Assembly: GCA_902598485.1 (NCBI GenBank)
Contig: CACKBU010000002.1
Coordinates: 1-64,000 of the forward strand
From: an uncultured Pelagibacteraceae bacterium
Lineage (GTDB): Bacteria; Pseudomonadota; Alphaproteobacteria; Pelagibacterales; Pelagibacteraceae
DNA: 64,000 nucleotides
Direction of reading: 5' to 3'
The notes under the pieces are model-generated. The model had not been told where the DNA came from. It did no database searches and saw nothing but the letters and a program-made list of their open reading frames with translations. This document shows positions 1 to 10,478 of this stretch, in pieces (position 1 is the first letter of the stretch; each line of letters begins with the position of its first letter). The position numbers and the translations under genes are program-made.

Positions 1-245
1 TTTATAAGATTTATATTTTCACTACGTGCTGCTAAATATAAAAGTAAATCTGTATATATGTTAAAATTAGATTTTTTGTTTAAAATTAATCTCCTTATTT
101 TTTCAGAATTTTGACTTCCACCTGGTTCTCTTATCTTTATATAACCAATTTTCTTTTTATCTAAATATTTAGATACTTTATTTATATGATGACTTTTGCC
201 ACTACCCTCTATACCCTCGAAAACAATGATGGGTTTTTTAGACAT
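1..245 (-). CDS. tmk: Thymidylate kinase, N-terminal part (gene continues off the window)
   Basis: Reverse strand from ATG at 245 reads MSKKPIIVFEGIEGSGKSHHINKVSKYLDKKKIGYIKIREPGGSQNSEKIRRLIL...; P-loop and REPGG motif of thymidylate kinase. Confidence 0.9.
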   Translation of the reverse strand, partial: MSKKPIIVFEGIEGSGKSHHINKVSKYLDKKKIGYIKIREPGGSQNSEKIRRLILNKKSNFNIYTDLLLYLAARSENINLI

Positions 246-1389
246 CACCCCAAATTAAATAATTTATTGATTTTATTAATCTTGTAAAAAAATTAACTTT
301 TTTTATTTCTTTTGATGAAAGTAAATCATATTCACCAACAAGTTCTTGATCATAAACAACTCTTAGAGTGGCTATTTTTTGATCTTTCTTAATTGGTGCT
401 TCGACTGGGCCTTCATACTTAACGGCAACTTTTAAAAGTTTTTTTTTCGCTTTTTTGATTGTTTTATAAACATCTTCCTTTGTATATGCTTCGACAATAT
501 TCTCTTTTCCTAACCAAACATCAATTTTGTGTAAAGGTTTATTAGCTTTGGCTATTTCTACAAGATCATAGTTGGTAAGGCCAAATGTAAGTAATTTTGT
601 ACTTTCTTTGGATCTTGCATTTTTTGAATTAAAACCGCTTCCAACTGCAATCAATCTCCTACCATTTCTGTCTATTGATGATGCTAAAGAATATTTTTCG
701 ACAGCTAAATAACCAGTTTTTATTCCATCTGCTCCAAGATTTTTATAAAGCAAAGGATTTCTATTTCCTTGTGTTATTGGATCACCCCCAGTTCTATCCC
801 ACGTAAATTCTTTTTCAGCGAACATTTTGTAAAATTCAGGATGTTCTTTAATTAGATATCTAGACATTTTTAAAATATCTCTAACAGTTGAGTAATTGTC
901 AGGGTCATTTATTCCTGATGAATTAGAAAAGTTTGTATTATCCATCTCTAATTCTTTTGCTTTGGCAGTCATTAAAATTGCAAATTCTTCTTCAGTGCCT
1001 GCTATACCTTCAGCTAATGCAATACATGCATCATTACCAGAAGCAACGATAATACCTCTTAATAAATTTTCTACAGAGACCTGATCACCTACCATTATAA
1101 ACATCGATGAATATCCAGATGTAGATAATCTCCAAGCTCTCTCAGATATTATAAATTTTTCGTCTAAACTAAGATCGCCTGATTTTATTAGATCGAAAGC
1201 AATAATTGCTGTCATTATTTTTGTCATAGAAGCAGGATAAATTGATATATCTGCTTCTTTTTCATAGAGAATTTCTCCAGAATGATAATCTTGTAATATT
1301 GCTGTTCTTGCCTTTACATCAAAATTAGCTTTTGAAACATTTACTAATGAAAAACAAAAAAAAATTACTATTAATAATATTCTAAACAT
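238..1389 (-). CDS. dacC: D-alanyl-D-alanine carboxypeptidase (PBP5/6 family)
   Basis: SxxK (PASMTKIM), SGN (VASGNDA) and KTG (GIKTGYL) motifs; signal peptide. Confidence 0.9.
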   Translation of the reverse strand: MFRILLIVIFFCFSLVNVSKANFDVKARTAILQDYHSGEILYEKEADISIYPASMTKIMTAIIAFDLIKSGDLSLDEKFIISERAWRLSTSGYSSMFIMVGDQVSVENLLRGIIVASGNDACIALAEGIAGTEEEFAILMTAKAKELEMDNTNFSNSSGINDPDNYSTVRDILKMSRYLIKEHPEFYKMFAEKEFTWDRTGGDPITQGNRNPLLYKNLGADGIKTGYLAVEKYSLASSIDRNGRRLIAVGSGFNSKNARSKESTKLLTFGLTNYDLVEIAKANKPLHKIDVWLGKENIVEAYTKEDVYKTIKKAKKKLLKVAVKYEGPVEAPIKKDQKIATLRVVYDQELVGEYDLLSSKEIKKVNFFTRLIKSINYLIWGDV

Positions 1390-2143
1390 CTTTTAATATC
1401 TCTATATTTTCAAAATTTAATACTTTTATTTCATTAAATGATTTTTCTAGTTTTTTTATATCATTAAATGGACCCAATAATACCCTATATTTAGTTTTAG
1501 ATAATTTCTTAATTACTGATTTTTTTATATTTGTCTCATCTTTTATTCTATCAACCATATTTTCCGCTGAGTCTTTGTAATAAAAATCTGCAATCTTTAT
1601 TGAATATAAAAACTTATGTTTTTTTATTTTAACTTTTTTATTCTTTTCTTTACCCAGATTATCTATGGTAATTCCGTCAACAGGAACTTTTTCAGCTACA
1701 CTTTTCTCTTCATCAAAAGTCTTTGCCTTTTTAGCTACAAATGTTGAACTTTTTGAGATTAAAACAAGATCGATATAAGGTTCTTTAGGGTCAAGTGATA
1801 ATTCTTCAGCAATACGTTGCGTAATTACAGAGTTGTAAAAAGATGAAAATGTAACATCATTAGAGATTACTTCTGCTATAATGGATTTATCATTAATAGG
1901 ATTTGTAATTTTGACAAATGAATTTTTTTTAATTTTATTATGAAAAATTAATAGAGATCTATTATCAATTTTTTTAGATATTTTTTTTTCTTTTTTTAAT
2001 TCATGATTATATATTAAGGCAAATCCAGTATTGCTATACTTTTGATCACTAATATAAACTAAGTTTTTATTATTTTGATCAAATTGATTACATGCAGATA
2101 AAAAAAGAATAGAAATAATTAATATAAGTTTTTTAAAGTTCAT
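1382..2143 (-). CDS. Divergent RlpA-like lipoprotein with C-terminal SPOR-like domain
   Basis: Lipobox LSAC, DPBB-like stretch (H...VKITNP..ND...RIAEEL), C-terminal SPOR-like repeat (YSIKIADFYYKDSAENMVDRIK...YRVLLGPF); sits between dac and mltB. Confidence 0.6.
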   Translation of the reverse strand: MNFKKLILIISILFLSACNQFDQNNKNLVYISDQKYSNTGFALIYNHELKKEKKISKKIDNRSLLIFHNKIKKNSFVKITNPINDKSIIAEVISNDVTFSSFYNSVITQRIAEELSLDPKEPYIDLVLISKSSTFVAKKAKTFDEEKSVAEKVPVDGITIDNLGKEKNKKVKIKKHKFLYSIKIADFYYKDSAENMVDRIKDETNIKKSVIKKLSKTKYRVLLGPFNDIKKLEKSFNEIKVLNFENIEILKDV

Positions 2144-3134
2144 TTTTAAATTTATCTTTTAATGTACAAACAGCTAAAGCAAATCGCAATGACCTATTCC
2201 ATTTTAATATTATCTCATAGTTATCAAATACAATATAAGCAGGATTTAAAGTTTCGGCATCAGGTATTATATCTTTATCTGGAGTTATAATAGCTACCTT
2301 TAAAGAGTTGTACTTATTATCTATTTGATCATTATTTTTAATAAATTTTCTAAAATATTTTAACTTTTTTTTATCATGAAGTTTTTTTGCAGAAATGTTT
2401 AAATATTTGCTTGGTATATTGTCTGATAAATCAATTCTAAAAAAACAAGGATTTTCACTTTTCCAACCTATTTGATTTAAATAATTAGATGCAGAAGCAT
2501 AAGCATCATTATTATTTTTTAAATCTATATATCCGTTGCCATCATGGTCAATAGCATAATTTTTCATTGTTGATGGCATAAATTGAAAAAAACCAAAAGC
2601 ACCTGCCCAAGACCCATATAAAGTTTTATAATCTATTTGATCATTTTCTATTAATCGCAAAAGTATTAATAATTCATTTGTAAAAAATTCTGATCTTCTT
2701 TTATCAAAACTTAAAGTTGCCAAAGAGGATAAAATATCCATTTTACCAACATACGTTCCAAAATTAGTTTCTATTCCCATCAGGGCTAATAGTAACTCTC
2801 TCTCTATATTAAAATCGTTTTCAACAGTATTTATCAATTTTGAATTTTTTTTATAGAATTTTTTTCCTAAAGAGACTTTTTTTGAAGATGTTCTTTTTGA
2901 AATATAAGTTTTAGTATCCTCGTAAAATTCAGGTTGATACCTGTCATATTTTATCACATCTGATAAAAATCGAGTATCAGACATAACTGTATCAAAGGTT
3001 TTTTCTGAAATATTGTTTTCTAAAGCTATTTTTTTGAAATTTAATTTCCAATTTTCAAATTCTTTATTGATATCAGCAAATGAGAAATTAATAGAAATAA
3101 AAATAGAAAATAAAAAAAAATTAATTAGTTTCAT
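2133..3134 (-). CDS. mltB: Lytic murein transglycosylase, MltB family
   Basis: MGIETNFGTYVGKMDILSSLATLSFD and GSWAGAFGFFQFMPSTM motifs. Confidence 0.88.
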   Translation of the reverse strand: MKLINFFLFSIFISINFSFADINKEFENWKLNFKKIALENNISEKTFDTVMSDTRFLSDVIKYDRYQPEFYEDTKTYISKRTSSKKVSLGKKFYKKNSKLINTVENDFNIERELLLALMGIETNFGTYVGKMDILSSLATLSFDKRRSEFFTNELLILLRLIENDQIDYKTLYGSWAGAFGFFQFMPSTMKNYAIDHDGNGYIDLKNNNDAYASASNYLNQIGWKSENPCFFRIDLSDNIPSKYLNISAKKLHDKKKLKYFRKFIKNNDQIDNKYNSLKVAIITPDKDIIPDAETLNPAYIVFDNYEIILKWNRSLRFALAVCTLKDKFKNEL

Positions 3135-3999
3135 GCAAATCCTTCAAATATATAATTACAGCAATCCAAATAAAAATAAAACTAACTAATTTTGTTATTG
3201 AAAAAGGCTCGTTGTAATAAAAATAACCCAATAAAAACTGAAAAGTAGGAGTTATATAAAATATCATGCCTGTCGGTCCTAAACCACAGAGTTCAACTCC
3301 CCTAACATATAAAAATAAAGGTATAACGGTCATAGGTCCAGCAAGATAAATAAATAGCATCATCGAAGGATCAGATAATTTAAAATCATTATAACCTTTG
3401 CTTGCAATTAAATAAAAAGCCAACAGTGCAAATGGTAATATAAATAAACTCTCAATAAGAAGGCCTACATCAGTATCAACATTAATTTTTTTTCTAACTA
3501 AATTGTAAAAACCCCAACTTAAAGCAACAATTAAACCAACCCAGGGCAATGATTTAATGCTTACGATTATTAAAAAAAGAATTGATAGAATGACTAAAAA
3601 AATTGAAAAGATTCTTTTTTTATTAAGTTTTTCTTTAAAAAAAAGATAACCAAGCATTACACTTAAAATGGGCATTATAAAATACCCAAAACTTGCATCA
3701 ATAATTCTATTTGTTGCTATAGCATATATCCATACACCCCAATTTATAAAAATTAAAAATCCTGAGATGAACAAATAAATTAAATTTGATTTATTTTTTA
3801 CAATTTTAAAAAAAACATTCCATTTAGAGAAAAAAAAAGTAGTCAGAATTAAAGTAAACGCTGTCCACAAACATCTATGAACTACTAATTCAATATGTCC
3901 TATATAAGATATATATTTAAAATAAATTACACCAAAAAAACCCCACCAAAATGATCCAAACCCAGCGAGTAATAAGCCTTTGTTAAATTCTTTATTCAT
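3121..3999 (-). CDS. rarD: EamA/RarD family transporter
   Basis: Multi-TM protein; GLLLAGFGSFWWGFFGVIYFK, INWGVWIYAIATNRIIDASFGYFIMP typical of RarD. Confidence 0.85.
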   Translation of the reverse strand: MNKEFNKGLLLAGFGSFWWGFFGVIYFKYISYIGHIELVVHRCLWTAFTLILTTFFFSKWNVFFKIVKNKSNLIYLFISGFLIFINWGVWIYAIATNRIIDASFGYFIMPILSVMLGYLFFKEKLNKKRIFSIFLVILSILFLIIVSIKSLPWVGLIVALSWGFYNLVRKKINVDTDVGLLIESLFILPFALLAFYLIASKGYNDFKLSDPSMMLFIYLAGPMTVIPLFLYVRGVELCGLGPTGMIFYITPTFQFLLGYFYYNEPFSITKLVSFIFIWIAVIIYLKDLHETN

Positions 4000-4085
4000 A
4001 GGAAAGCATGAAGCTTGTAATTAATAAGTTTATTAGACTATTTTATTGTTGAATTAAATAATTATAATTATAAAACCTTGCTCAC

Positions 4086-4175
4086 GGAGAGATGGCTGAG
4101 CGGTTGAAAGCACCGGTCTTGAAAACCGGCAAAGGGGCAACTCTTTCCTGGGTTCGAATCCCAGTCTCTCCGCCA
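4086..4175 (+). tRNA. tRNA-Ser(TGA), CCA encoded
   Basis: GGAGAGA...TCTCTCC acceptor stem, anticodon loop cttgaaa, long variable arm, GGTTCGAATCC T-arm, terminal CCA. Confidence 0.95.
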
Positions 4176-4439
4176 TCATTTTTGTATATATTTAAAATTT
4201 TTATATAAGAAATTAATATTATTGTTTTCAAATTCAAAATCGGTTTTAAAACCATTATAAAAATTATACAAATTAGTGTCATCAATATTCAGAAGTTTTT
4301 CTAAATCAAGAAGATCATTTTCATTTAAATTATTTATATATTTTTTTGTAAATGCACCCAAAAGATTATCCATTTCTTTTGTGCCTCTATAATTAGACCG
4401 GTAAATAATTTTTTTTTTTAATTCAACTATGTTGATCAT
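4176..4439 (-). CDS. sdhE: Succinate dehydrogenase assembly factor 2 (SdhE/DUF339) family
   Basis: YRSNYRGTKEMDNLLGAF matches the SdhE RGxxE-type motif; about 87 aa. Confidence 0.8.
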   Translation of the reverse strand: MINIVELKKKIIYRSNYRGTKEMDNLLGAFTKKYINNLNENDLLDLEKLLNIDDTNLYNFYNGFKTDFEFENNNINFLYKNFKYIQK

Positions 4440-4464
4440 AATAATTAGAATATATTAATAGTTA

Positions 4465-6516
4465 ATGAATAATAAAACAAATTATGAATATTTATTGTCA
4501 GATTTAAGTTCTTTAAAAGGTGTAGGAACTAAAACAAAAAATTTATTAAAGAAGAAAAATATTAATAATTTATTTGATTTACTATGGAAACTTCCAAAAT
4601 CTTATACAGATAGAAGCATATCATCAAAAATAAAAGATTTAAAAATTGGTGAAATACAAACAGTAACTATAATTCCTCAAAAATATAATTTCCCACGTAT
4701 AAGAAAATTACCAAATAGAGTTTTATGTAGTGACGAAACTGGTGAAATAGATTGTATTTTTTTTAATAGTCATGAAGGATACATAAAAAAAATACTTCCA
4801 TTAGGAAAAGAAATTACTGTTAGCGGTAAAATAGGTTATTTTAGGAATAAATACCAAATTACAAATCCAAAATATGTTTCTGAAGATTCTTCTTTAATCA
4901 AGCAAACTCATAATAAATACTCCTTAACCGAAGGTATTTCTGAAAAAATATATAATAAAATCTTAAATCAAATAATCAATAATTTACCAGTTTTTAATGA
5001 ATGGCACTCTAAAAATATTTTATCTAAATTTAAAAATATAAGTTGGAATAGCTCAATTAAAGAACTTCATAAACCTGAAAATATTGGAAATTATAAATCA
5101 AATTTCTATCAAAGACTTGCTTTTGATGAAATATTTTCAACATTTCTTGTTAATTCTGAAATAAGAAAAAAAATAAAAAAAATAAAAAAAAAAAATAAAG
5201 TTATCAATTTAAATAAACAAAATTCTATAATTGATAAATTAGATTTTTCTCTTACCAATGATCAACAAAAATCACTTAACGAAATAAACAAAGACTTAAA
5301 TTCATCAAATAAAATGTTTAGACTTTTGCAAGGAGACGTTGGTAGTGGAAAAACAATAGTGTCTCTTTTAGCGGCAATAAATAGTATAAATTCTGGTTTC
5401 CAGGTTGCTTTTATGGCTCCTACGGAAATTCTAGCAAGACAACATTTTAATCTAGCAAAAAAATTATTTCCTAAAAATATGAATATAGATCTTATTTATG
5501 GAAAATCAGAATACAAGGTAAAAAAAGAAATACTTCAAAGATTAGAAAATAATAAAATAGATATTATTTTTGGTACACACGCTATTTTTCAAAAAAAAGT
5601 AATTTTCAAAAAATTAGGATTAATAATCATAGATGAACAACATAAGTTTGGTGTGAGTCAAAGAAAAAAATTATCGGACAAAGGTGGTTCAAATTGTGAT
5701 GTATTATTAATGACAGCAACACCTATACCTAGAACTCTAACAATGACAATTTATGGCGATATGGATATTTCAATAATTAGAGAAAAACCAAAAAATAGAA
5801 AACCAATTAAAACATATAGTAAATTAGAGGTTAAAATTGAAGATGTTTTAAAATTTATAAGAAAAGAAATTAACTTAGGAAATCAAATTTTTTGGGTTTG
5901 TCCATTAATTGAAGAATCTAAAAAGTTGGATCACTCATCTGCTGTAAAAAAATATGAATATTTAGAAAGCAAGTTTCCAAATCAAGTTTGTTTGCTTCAT
6001 GGAAAAACTGATGTAGATAAAAAAAATGAAATACTAAACAATTTTTTAAATAATAAATTTAAGATTTTGGTTTCTACAACAATTATTGAGGTTGGGATAG
6101 ATTTTCCGAATGCAAATACGATTATAATTGAAAATGCTAATAAATTTGGTTTATCTCAACTTCATCAATTAAGAGGTAGAGTTGGTCGTGGAGATAAAGA
6201 CTCTACATGCATATTAATGTTTAAATCAAATCTAAGCGAAAACGCAAAAAAAAGAATAAAAATTTTAAAAGACACTAATGATGGTTTCTTAATTTCTGAA
6301 GAAGATATGAAATTACGAGGGTTTGGGGATATTTTAGGATTTAAACAAAGTGGTGTAAAAAACTTTAAGTTAGCAGATCCAATTCAGAATAGTGATCTTT
6401 TTTTATTAGCTGAAAAGGAAATGAGAAGAATAGAAAAATCAAATGAAGATATAAGTAAATTTAAACCTTTGATAAAATTGTACGATAGAGCTGATATAAT
6501 AAATGATATCGCCTAA
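4465..6516 (+). CDS. recG: ATP-dependent DNA helicase RecG
   Basis: LQGDVGSGKTIVSLLAA, DEQHKFGVSQR, MTATPIPRTL, QLRGRVGRG helicase motifs. Confidence 0.95.
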   Translation: MNNKTNYEYLLSDLSSLKGVGTKTKNLLKKKNINNLFDLLWKLPKSYTDRSISSKIKDLKIGEIQTVTIIPQKYNFPRIRKLPNRVLCSDETGEIDCIFFNSHEGYIKKILPLGKEITVSGKIGYFRNKYQITNPKYVSEDSSLIKQTHNKYSLTEGISEKIYNKILNQIINNLPVFNEWHSKNILSKFKNISWNSSIKELHKPENIGNYKSNFYQRLAFDEIFSTFLVNSEIRKKIKKIKKKNKVINLNKQNSIIDKLDFSLTNDQQKSLNEINKDLNSSNKMFRLLQGDVGSGKTIVSLLAAINSINSGFQVAFMAPTEILARQHFNLAKKLFPKNMNIDLIYGKSEYKVKKEILQRLENNKIDIIFGTHAIFQKKVIFKKLGLIIIDEQHKFGVSQRKKLSDKGGSNCDVLLMTATPIPRTLTMTIYGDMDISIIREKPKNRKPIKTYSKLEVKIEDVLKFIRKEINLGNQIFWVCPLIEESKKLDHSSAVKKYEYLESKFPNQVCLLHGKTDVDKKNEILNNFLNNKFKILVSTTIIEVGIDFPNANTIIIENANKFGLSQLHQLRGRVGRGDKDSTCILMFKSNLSENAKKRIKILKDTNDGFLISEEDMKLRGFGDILGFKQSGVKNFKLADPIQNSDLFLLAEKEMRRIEKSNEDISKFKPLIKLYDRADIINDIA

Positions 6517-7160
6517 GATTTTTTAGTTGAAGTACCTGCTGATACTATAAATTTAGAAGCTTCCTCAAAAGACATATTTAAATAAATAACATCTTCTACT
6601 GGGAACATTAATAAGAAACCACTTGTTGGGTTTGGTGTGGTTGGCACAAAAACATTAATTAAATTTTTTCCTACTTTTTCTGCCATCTCTCCTTTATTTT
6701 CTTTTGTGGCAAATCCAACAGCCCAAACTCCTTTTCTTGGATATTCAATCAATACAACACTTTTTTTACCATCGTCTTTTTTTGAAAAAGTTTCTGTCAT
6801 CTGAACAATAGCTGAATAAACAGTTCTTAAAAAAGGAATTCTTTTAAACAAATCATCAATTAATTTTAGAATTCTTCTCCCAAAAAATGATAAAGACAAG
6901 CCACCAACAATAGTAATAAGTAAAATTGAAATTACAATTTCAACGCCAGGAATATTGAAAGGTAAATAACTATTTGGATTAATATTTTTTGGAATTAAGT
7001 TTGAAGATATTCCTATTAAAATTTTAGTTAAATATAAAGTAAAACCTATCGGTATTAAAACAACAACACCAGTAATAAAATAATTTCTAAGTGTTAAAGA
7101 AAATGATTTTTTGTTGGTTTTTTTAGCCATAAAATTAACTGTAACTAGCGTAAATAACAA
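6513..7160 (-). CDS. DUF502 family membrane protein
   Basis: NYFITGVVVLIPIGFTLYLT and IPFLRTVYSAIVQMTETF..., VFVPTTPNPTSGFLLMFP typical of DUF502. Confidence 0.8.
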   Translation of the reverse strand: MLFTLVTVNFMAKKTNKKSFSLTLRNYFITGVVVLIPIGFTLYLTKILIGISSNLIPKNINPNSYLPFNIPGVEIVISILLITIVGGLSLSFFGRRILKLIDDLFKRIPFLRTVYSAIVQMTETFSKKDDGKKSVVLIEYPRKGVWAVGFATKENKGEMAEKVGKNLINVFVPTTPNPTSGFLLMFPVEDVIYLNMSFEEASKFIVSAGTSTKKS

Positions 7161-7242
7161 ACAATATTGAAATAATAAATAATACTATTAATATTTTATT
7201 GTTAAGATTCATGTTAAACTACTATTATCAAATTTTATAGTT

Positions 7243-8070
7243 ATGAATAGAAGAAAATTCTTATCTTATATGGGTTGTGGATGTGGAAGTTTATTACTAT
7301 CTTCTTGTACTACTGCACCTATAACTGAGAGAAAACAATTAAAAATTGTCTCTGAGGCAAAACTAAATGCTCAAGCAGCTGCTATTTATGAAAAAATAAA
7401 AGCAAAAGAAAAAATGAGTGATGACACAAAAACTCTAAATGAAATAAAAGAAATTGGAAAAAAAATGGAAAACTCAATTTCGGAGTATTTTTATAGAGCT
7501 GGGTTAGAAGATCCAACTTTAAATTTTGAATGGGAATATATTTTAATTGATAGAAAAAAAGTTAGGAACGCATGGTGTATGCCAGGTGGAAAAATAGCAG
7601 TATACACTGGCATTCTTGAAGCAACAAAAAATACTGATGGATTAGCTGCTGTAATGGGTCACGAAATTGCTCATGCTGTAGCAAAACATTCAGTTGAAAG
7701 AGCAAGTAGAGCCACATTAGTAAATACTGGAACACAATTAATAGATATTTTTAGTGGTGGAAAACTATCACAAGTAAATAGAACAACTGGAATAAATACA
7801 GTTGGATTGATTACTCAACTAGGATTATTAAATCCTTTTAATAGAAAACAAGAGAGTGAAGCTGATTATTTAGGTATGATTTTTTCATCTCTATCTGGAT
7901 ATGACATTCGTGAAACAGTTAAGATCTGGGAGAGAATGAAAGAGTTAAACAAAGGTAAAGAACCTCCTGAATTTATGAGCACACACCCTTCCTCAGATAA
8001 CAGAATTAAAGATCTTAATGAAAAGATGAATGATGTTATTTTAGACTACCCACCAATTGAAATAAGTTAA
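7243..8070 (+). CDS. M48 family metallopeptidase, probable lipoprotein/Tat-like N-terminus
   Basis: HEIAHAVAKHS zinc motif, ESEADYLGM third ligand; N-terminus MNRRKFLSYMGCGCGSLLLSSC. Confidence 0.9.
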   Translation: MNRRKFLSYMGCGCGSLLLSSCTTAPITERKQLKIVSEAKLNAQAAAIYEKIKAKEKMSDDTKTLNEIKEIGKKMENSISEYFYRAGLEDPTLNFEWEYILIDRKKVRNAWCMPGGKIAVYTGILEATKNTDGLAAVMGHEIAHAVAKHSVERASRATLVNTGTQLIDIFSGGKLSQVNRTTGINTVGLITQLGLLNPFNRKQESEADYLGMIFSSLSGYDIRETVKIWERMKELNKGKEPPEFMSTHPSSDNRIKDLNEKMNDVILDYPPIEIS

Positions 8071-8079
8071 ATCAATTAA

Positions 8080-8155
<76 letters not shown>

Positions 8156-8309
8156 ACAAAATTGATTCATTTTTTTTAAATGAATATTGTGTGTATACAG
8201 ATAAATTTTTATTTTTCAATTCGTTGAATTTAAAAGTTTTCATCAATTAAGGTTGTTAAATTAAGGAATTTGACATGATTATTCATACAAAATGGCACAG
8301 TTACTGTAA

Positions 8310-9422
8310 CTACAACTTATCTATGTATTTATTATGAAAATCATCAAATGTGCCAGAATTAATATTTTTTCTAATTTGTGCCATTAATTCTTGATAAAAA
8401 TTAATATTATGAAGCGTCAATAGCATTGACGCTAATATTTCATTAGTATTAAATAAATGGTTTAAATAATTTTTTGAATATTTATTTAAGTTAAGATTTT
8501 CACAACTAGAATCTAGTGGAGTATTATCATTTTGATACTTATTATTTTTAATATTTATCCTTCCATTCCATGTAAATGCTAAACCTGTTCTCCCAGATCT
8601 GGTAGGTAATACACAATCAAACATATCTATACCTCTTTTGACTGCACCTAAAATGTCTGATGGTGTTCCAACACCCATTAAATAGTGAGGTTTTTCTATA
8701 GGTAAGTATTCTTTGATGTCATCTAACACATTAAACATTTCATTTTGTGTCTCACCTACTGCTAATCCTCCAATAGCATAACCATCAAAACCAATTTTAA
8801 CTAATTCTTGAAGTGATTTGAGTCTTAAATCTTTGAATAGACCTCCTTGAACAATTCCAAATAAAGCTTTATGAGGATTACTTCCAAAAGCTACTTTAGA
8901 TCTTTCAGCCCAGTAAAGTGACAAGTCCATTGATTTTTTGATAAGATTATAATCATTAGTTTTCTTGGGACATTCATCCATAATCATTACAATATCTGAA
9001 TTTAAACCCAATTGTATTTTTATACTCTCCTCTGGACTTAAATAAAATTTTTTACCGTCAACATGAGAGTTAAATATAGCACCCTTCTCTCTATCAATTT
9101 TATTCAATTTTGAGAGAGACATAACTTGAAAACCACCAGAGTCAGTTAAAATAGGTAAATCACAATTCATAAAATTATGAAGTCCACCAGCGGATTCTAT
9201 TCTTTCGACACCAGGTCGTATCATTAAATGATATGTATTTGAAAGTATTATTTCAGTACCTGTTTTTTTAATATCATCAATTGTGCAAGCTTTTACAGTT
9301 GCCTGTGTTCCAACAGGCATAAAAGCTGGGGTTTGTATATTGCCACGATGAGTCTGGATTAAACCACATCGTGCAAATTTATCTTTTTTTAAAACGTTAA
9401 AGGCAAATTTTTTTAATGCCAT
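8310..9422 (-). CDS. tgt: tRNA-guanine (queuine) transglycosylase
   Basis: LTDSGGFQVMSLSKL, GGLAVGE, DCVLPTRSGRTGLAFT. Confidence 0.95.
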   Translation of the reverse strand: MALKKFAFNVLKKDKFARCGLIQTHRGNIQTPAFMPVGTQATVKACTIDDIKKTGTEIILSNTYHLMIRPGVERIESAGGLHNFMNCDLPILTDSGGFQVMSLSKLNKIDREKGAIFNSHVDGKKFYLSPEESIKIQLGLNSDIVMIMDECPKKTNDYNLIKKSMDLSLYWAERSKVAFGSNPHKALFGIVQGGLFKDLRLKSLQELVKIGFDGYAIGGLAVGETQNEMFNVLDDIKEYLPIEKPHYLMGVGTPSDILGAVKRGIDMFDCVLPTRSGRTGLAFTWNGRINIKNNKYQNDNTPLDSSCENLNLNKYSKNYLNHLFNTNEILASMLLTLHNINFYQELMAQIRKNINSGTFDDFHNKYIDKL

Positions 9423-9430
9423 TAAAAAAT

Positions 9431-9991
9431 TTATTGAGATTTAAAACTAATAATCTTATCTGGATCAGTTACAGCTCCATTATTGTTTTGGTCACCTCTT
9501 TTTATTTTATCAACAAATTCCATTCCCTCGATCACTTTTCCAAAAACTGTATATTGTCGATCTAAAAATGGAGCTGGCTGAAAACAAATAAAAAATTGAC
9601 TATTTGCACTATTTGGATCTTGAGCTCTCGCCATTGATAAAGTGCCTCTATCATGTGGTAGACTATTGAATTCTTGCTCTAAGTCAGGAAAATCTGATCC
9701 ACCCATTCCAGCTCTTTTAAGATCAAAATCTTTAGATTCTGAATTTCCAAATTTCACATCACCTGTTTGAGCCATAAATCCATCAATAACTCTGTGAAAA
9801 ACAACGTTATCGTATTTTCCACTATTTGCTAATTCCTTTATTCTTTTAACATGATTTGGTGCAACGTCTTCAAATAATTCAATTTTAACGTCACCATCTT
9901 TTAATTTTAATATCATTATATTCTCCTCAGCTATTGATTGATTGGTAATTAAAAAAAGCAAAATAAGTATTTTAATAAAAATTTTATTCAT
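9431..9991 (-). CDS. Peptidylprolyl isomerase, cyclophilin type, exported
   Basis: VVFHRVIDGFMAQTGD, LSMARAQDPNSANSQFFI; N-terminal signal peptide. Confidence 0.92.
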   Translation of the reverse strand: MNKIFIKILILLFLITNQSIAEENIMILKLKDGDVKIELFEDVAPNHVKRIKELANSGKYDNVVFHRVIDGFMAQTGDVKFGNSESKDFDLKRAGMGGSDFPDLEQEFNSLPHDRGTLSMARAQDPNSANSQFFICFQPAPFLDRQYTVFGKVIEGMEFVDKIKRGDQNNNGAVTDPDKIISFKSQ

Positions 9992-10478
9992 ATTTCTCTT
10001 TTAAAGATTTAATTGTACTTTTTGTAGTGAATTTTTTTATATCACCTTTTAATTTAACTATATCCTTTACAAATCTTGATGAGATTATTTGGTTTTCTAC
10101 ATCAGACATTAAAAAAATTGTTTCAATATTTTGGTTCAATTTTCTATTCATACCAGCTAATTGAAATTCATATTCAAAATCAGATACAGCTCTTAATCCC
10201 CTTAAAATAATGTTTGATTTATATTTTTTACAAAAATCAGTAGTTAAAGAGCCAAAAGAAACTACTTTTATTTTTTTTCTATTTAACTTTAGATCTTTAA
10301 ATAAAGCTTTATTCACTATTTCTATTCTTTCATCAGAGCTGAATAAATAATTTTTATTGCTTTCATCAGACACACCTACGACTACTTTATCAAATAGTTT
10401 TAATGATTTTTTTATTACATCTATATGACCAAAAGTAATTGGATCAAATGTTCCTGGGTAAATTGCAATTTTACTCAT
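9984..10478 (-). CDS. coaD: Phosphopantetheine adenylyltransferase
   Basis: YPGTFDPITFGHIDVI, ILRGLRAVSDFEYE. Confidence 0.95.
   Translation of the reverse strand: MSKIAIYPGTFDPITFGHIDVIKKSLKLFDKVVVGVSDESNKNYLFSSDERIEIVNKALFKDLKLNRKKIKVVSFGSLTTDFCKKYKSNIILRGLRAVSDFEYEFQLAGMNRKLNQNIETIFLMSDVENQIISSRFVKDIVKLKGDIKKFTTKSTIKSLKEKYE

Noticed and set aside
4082-4285. 67-aa minus-strand ORF ending GGETGIRTQERVAPLPVFKTGAFNRSAISP
   Set aside because: This is the antisense translation of the tRNA-Ser gene, a well-known spurious annotation
8156-8309. Small palindromes (ATTCATTT-TTTTT-AAATGAAT; AGTTACTGTAACT) in the tgt/tRNA-Lys gap
   Set aside because: Short, AT-rich and with no clear terminator or RNA structure; likely chance
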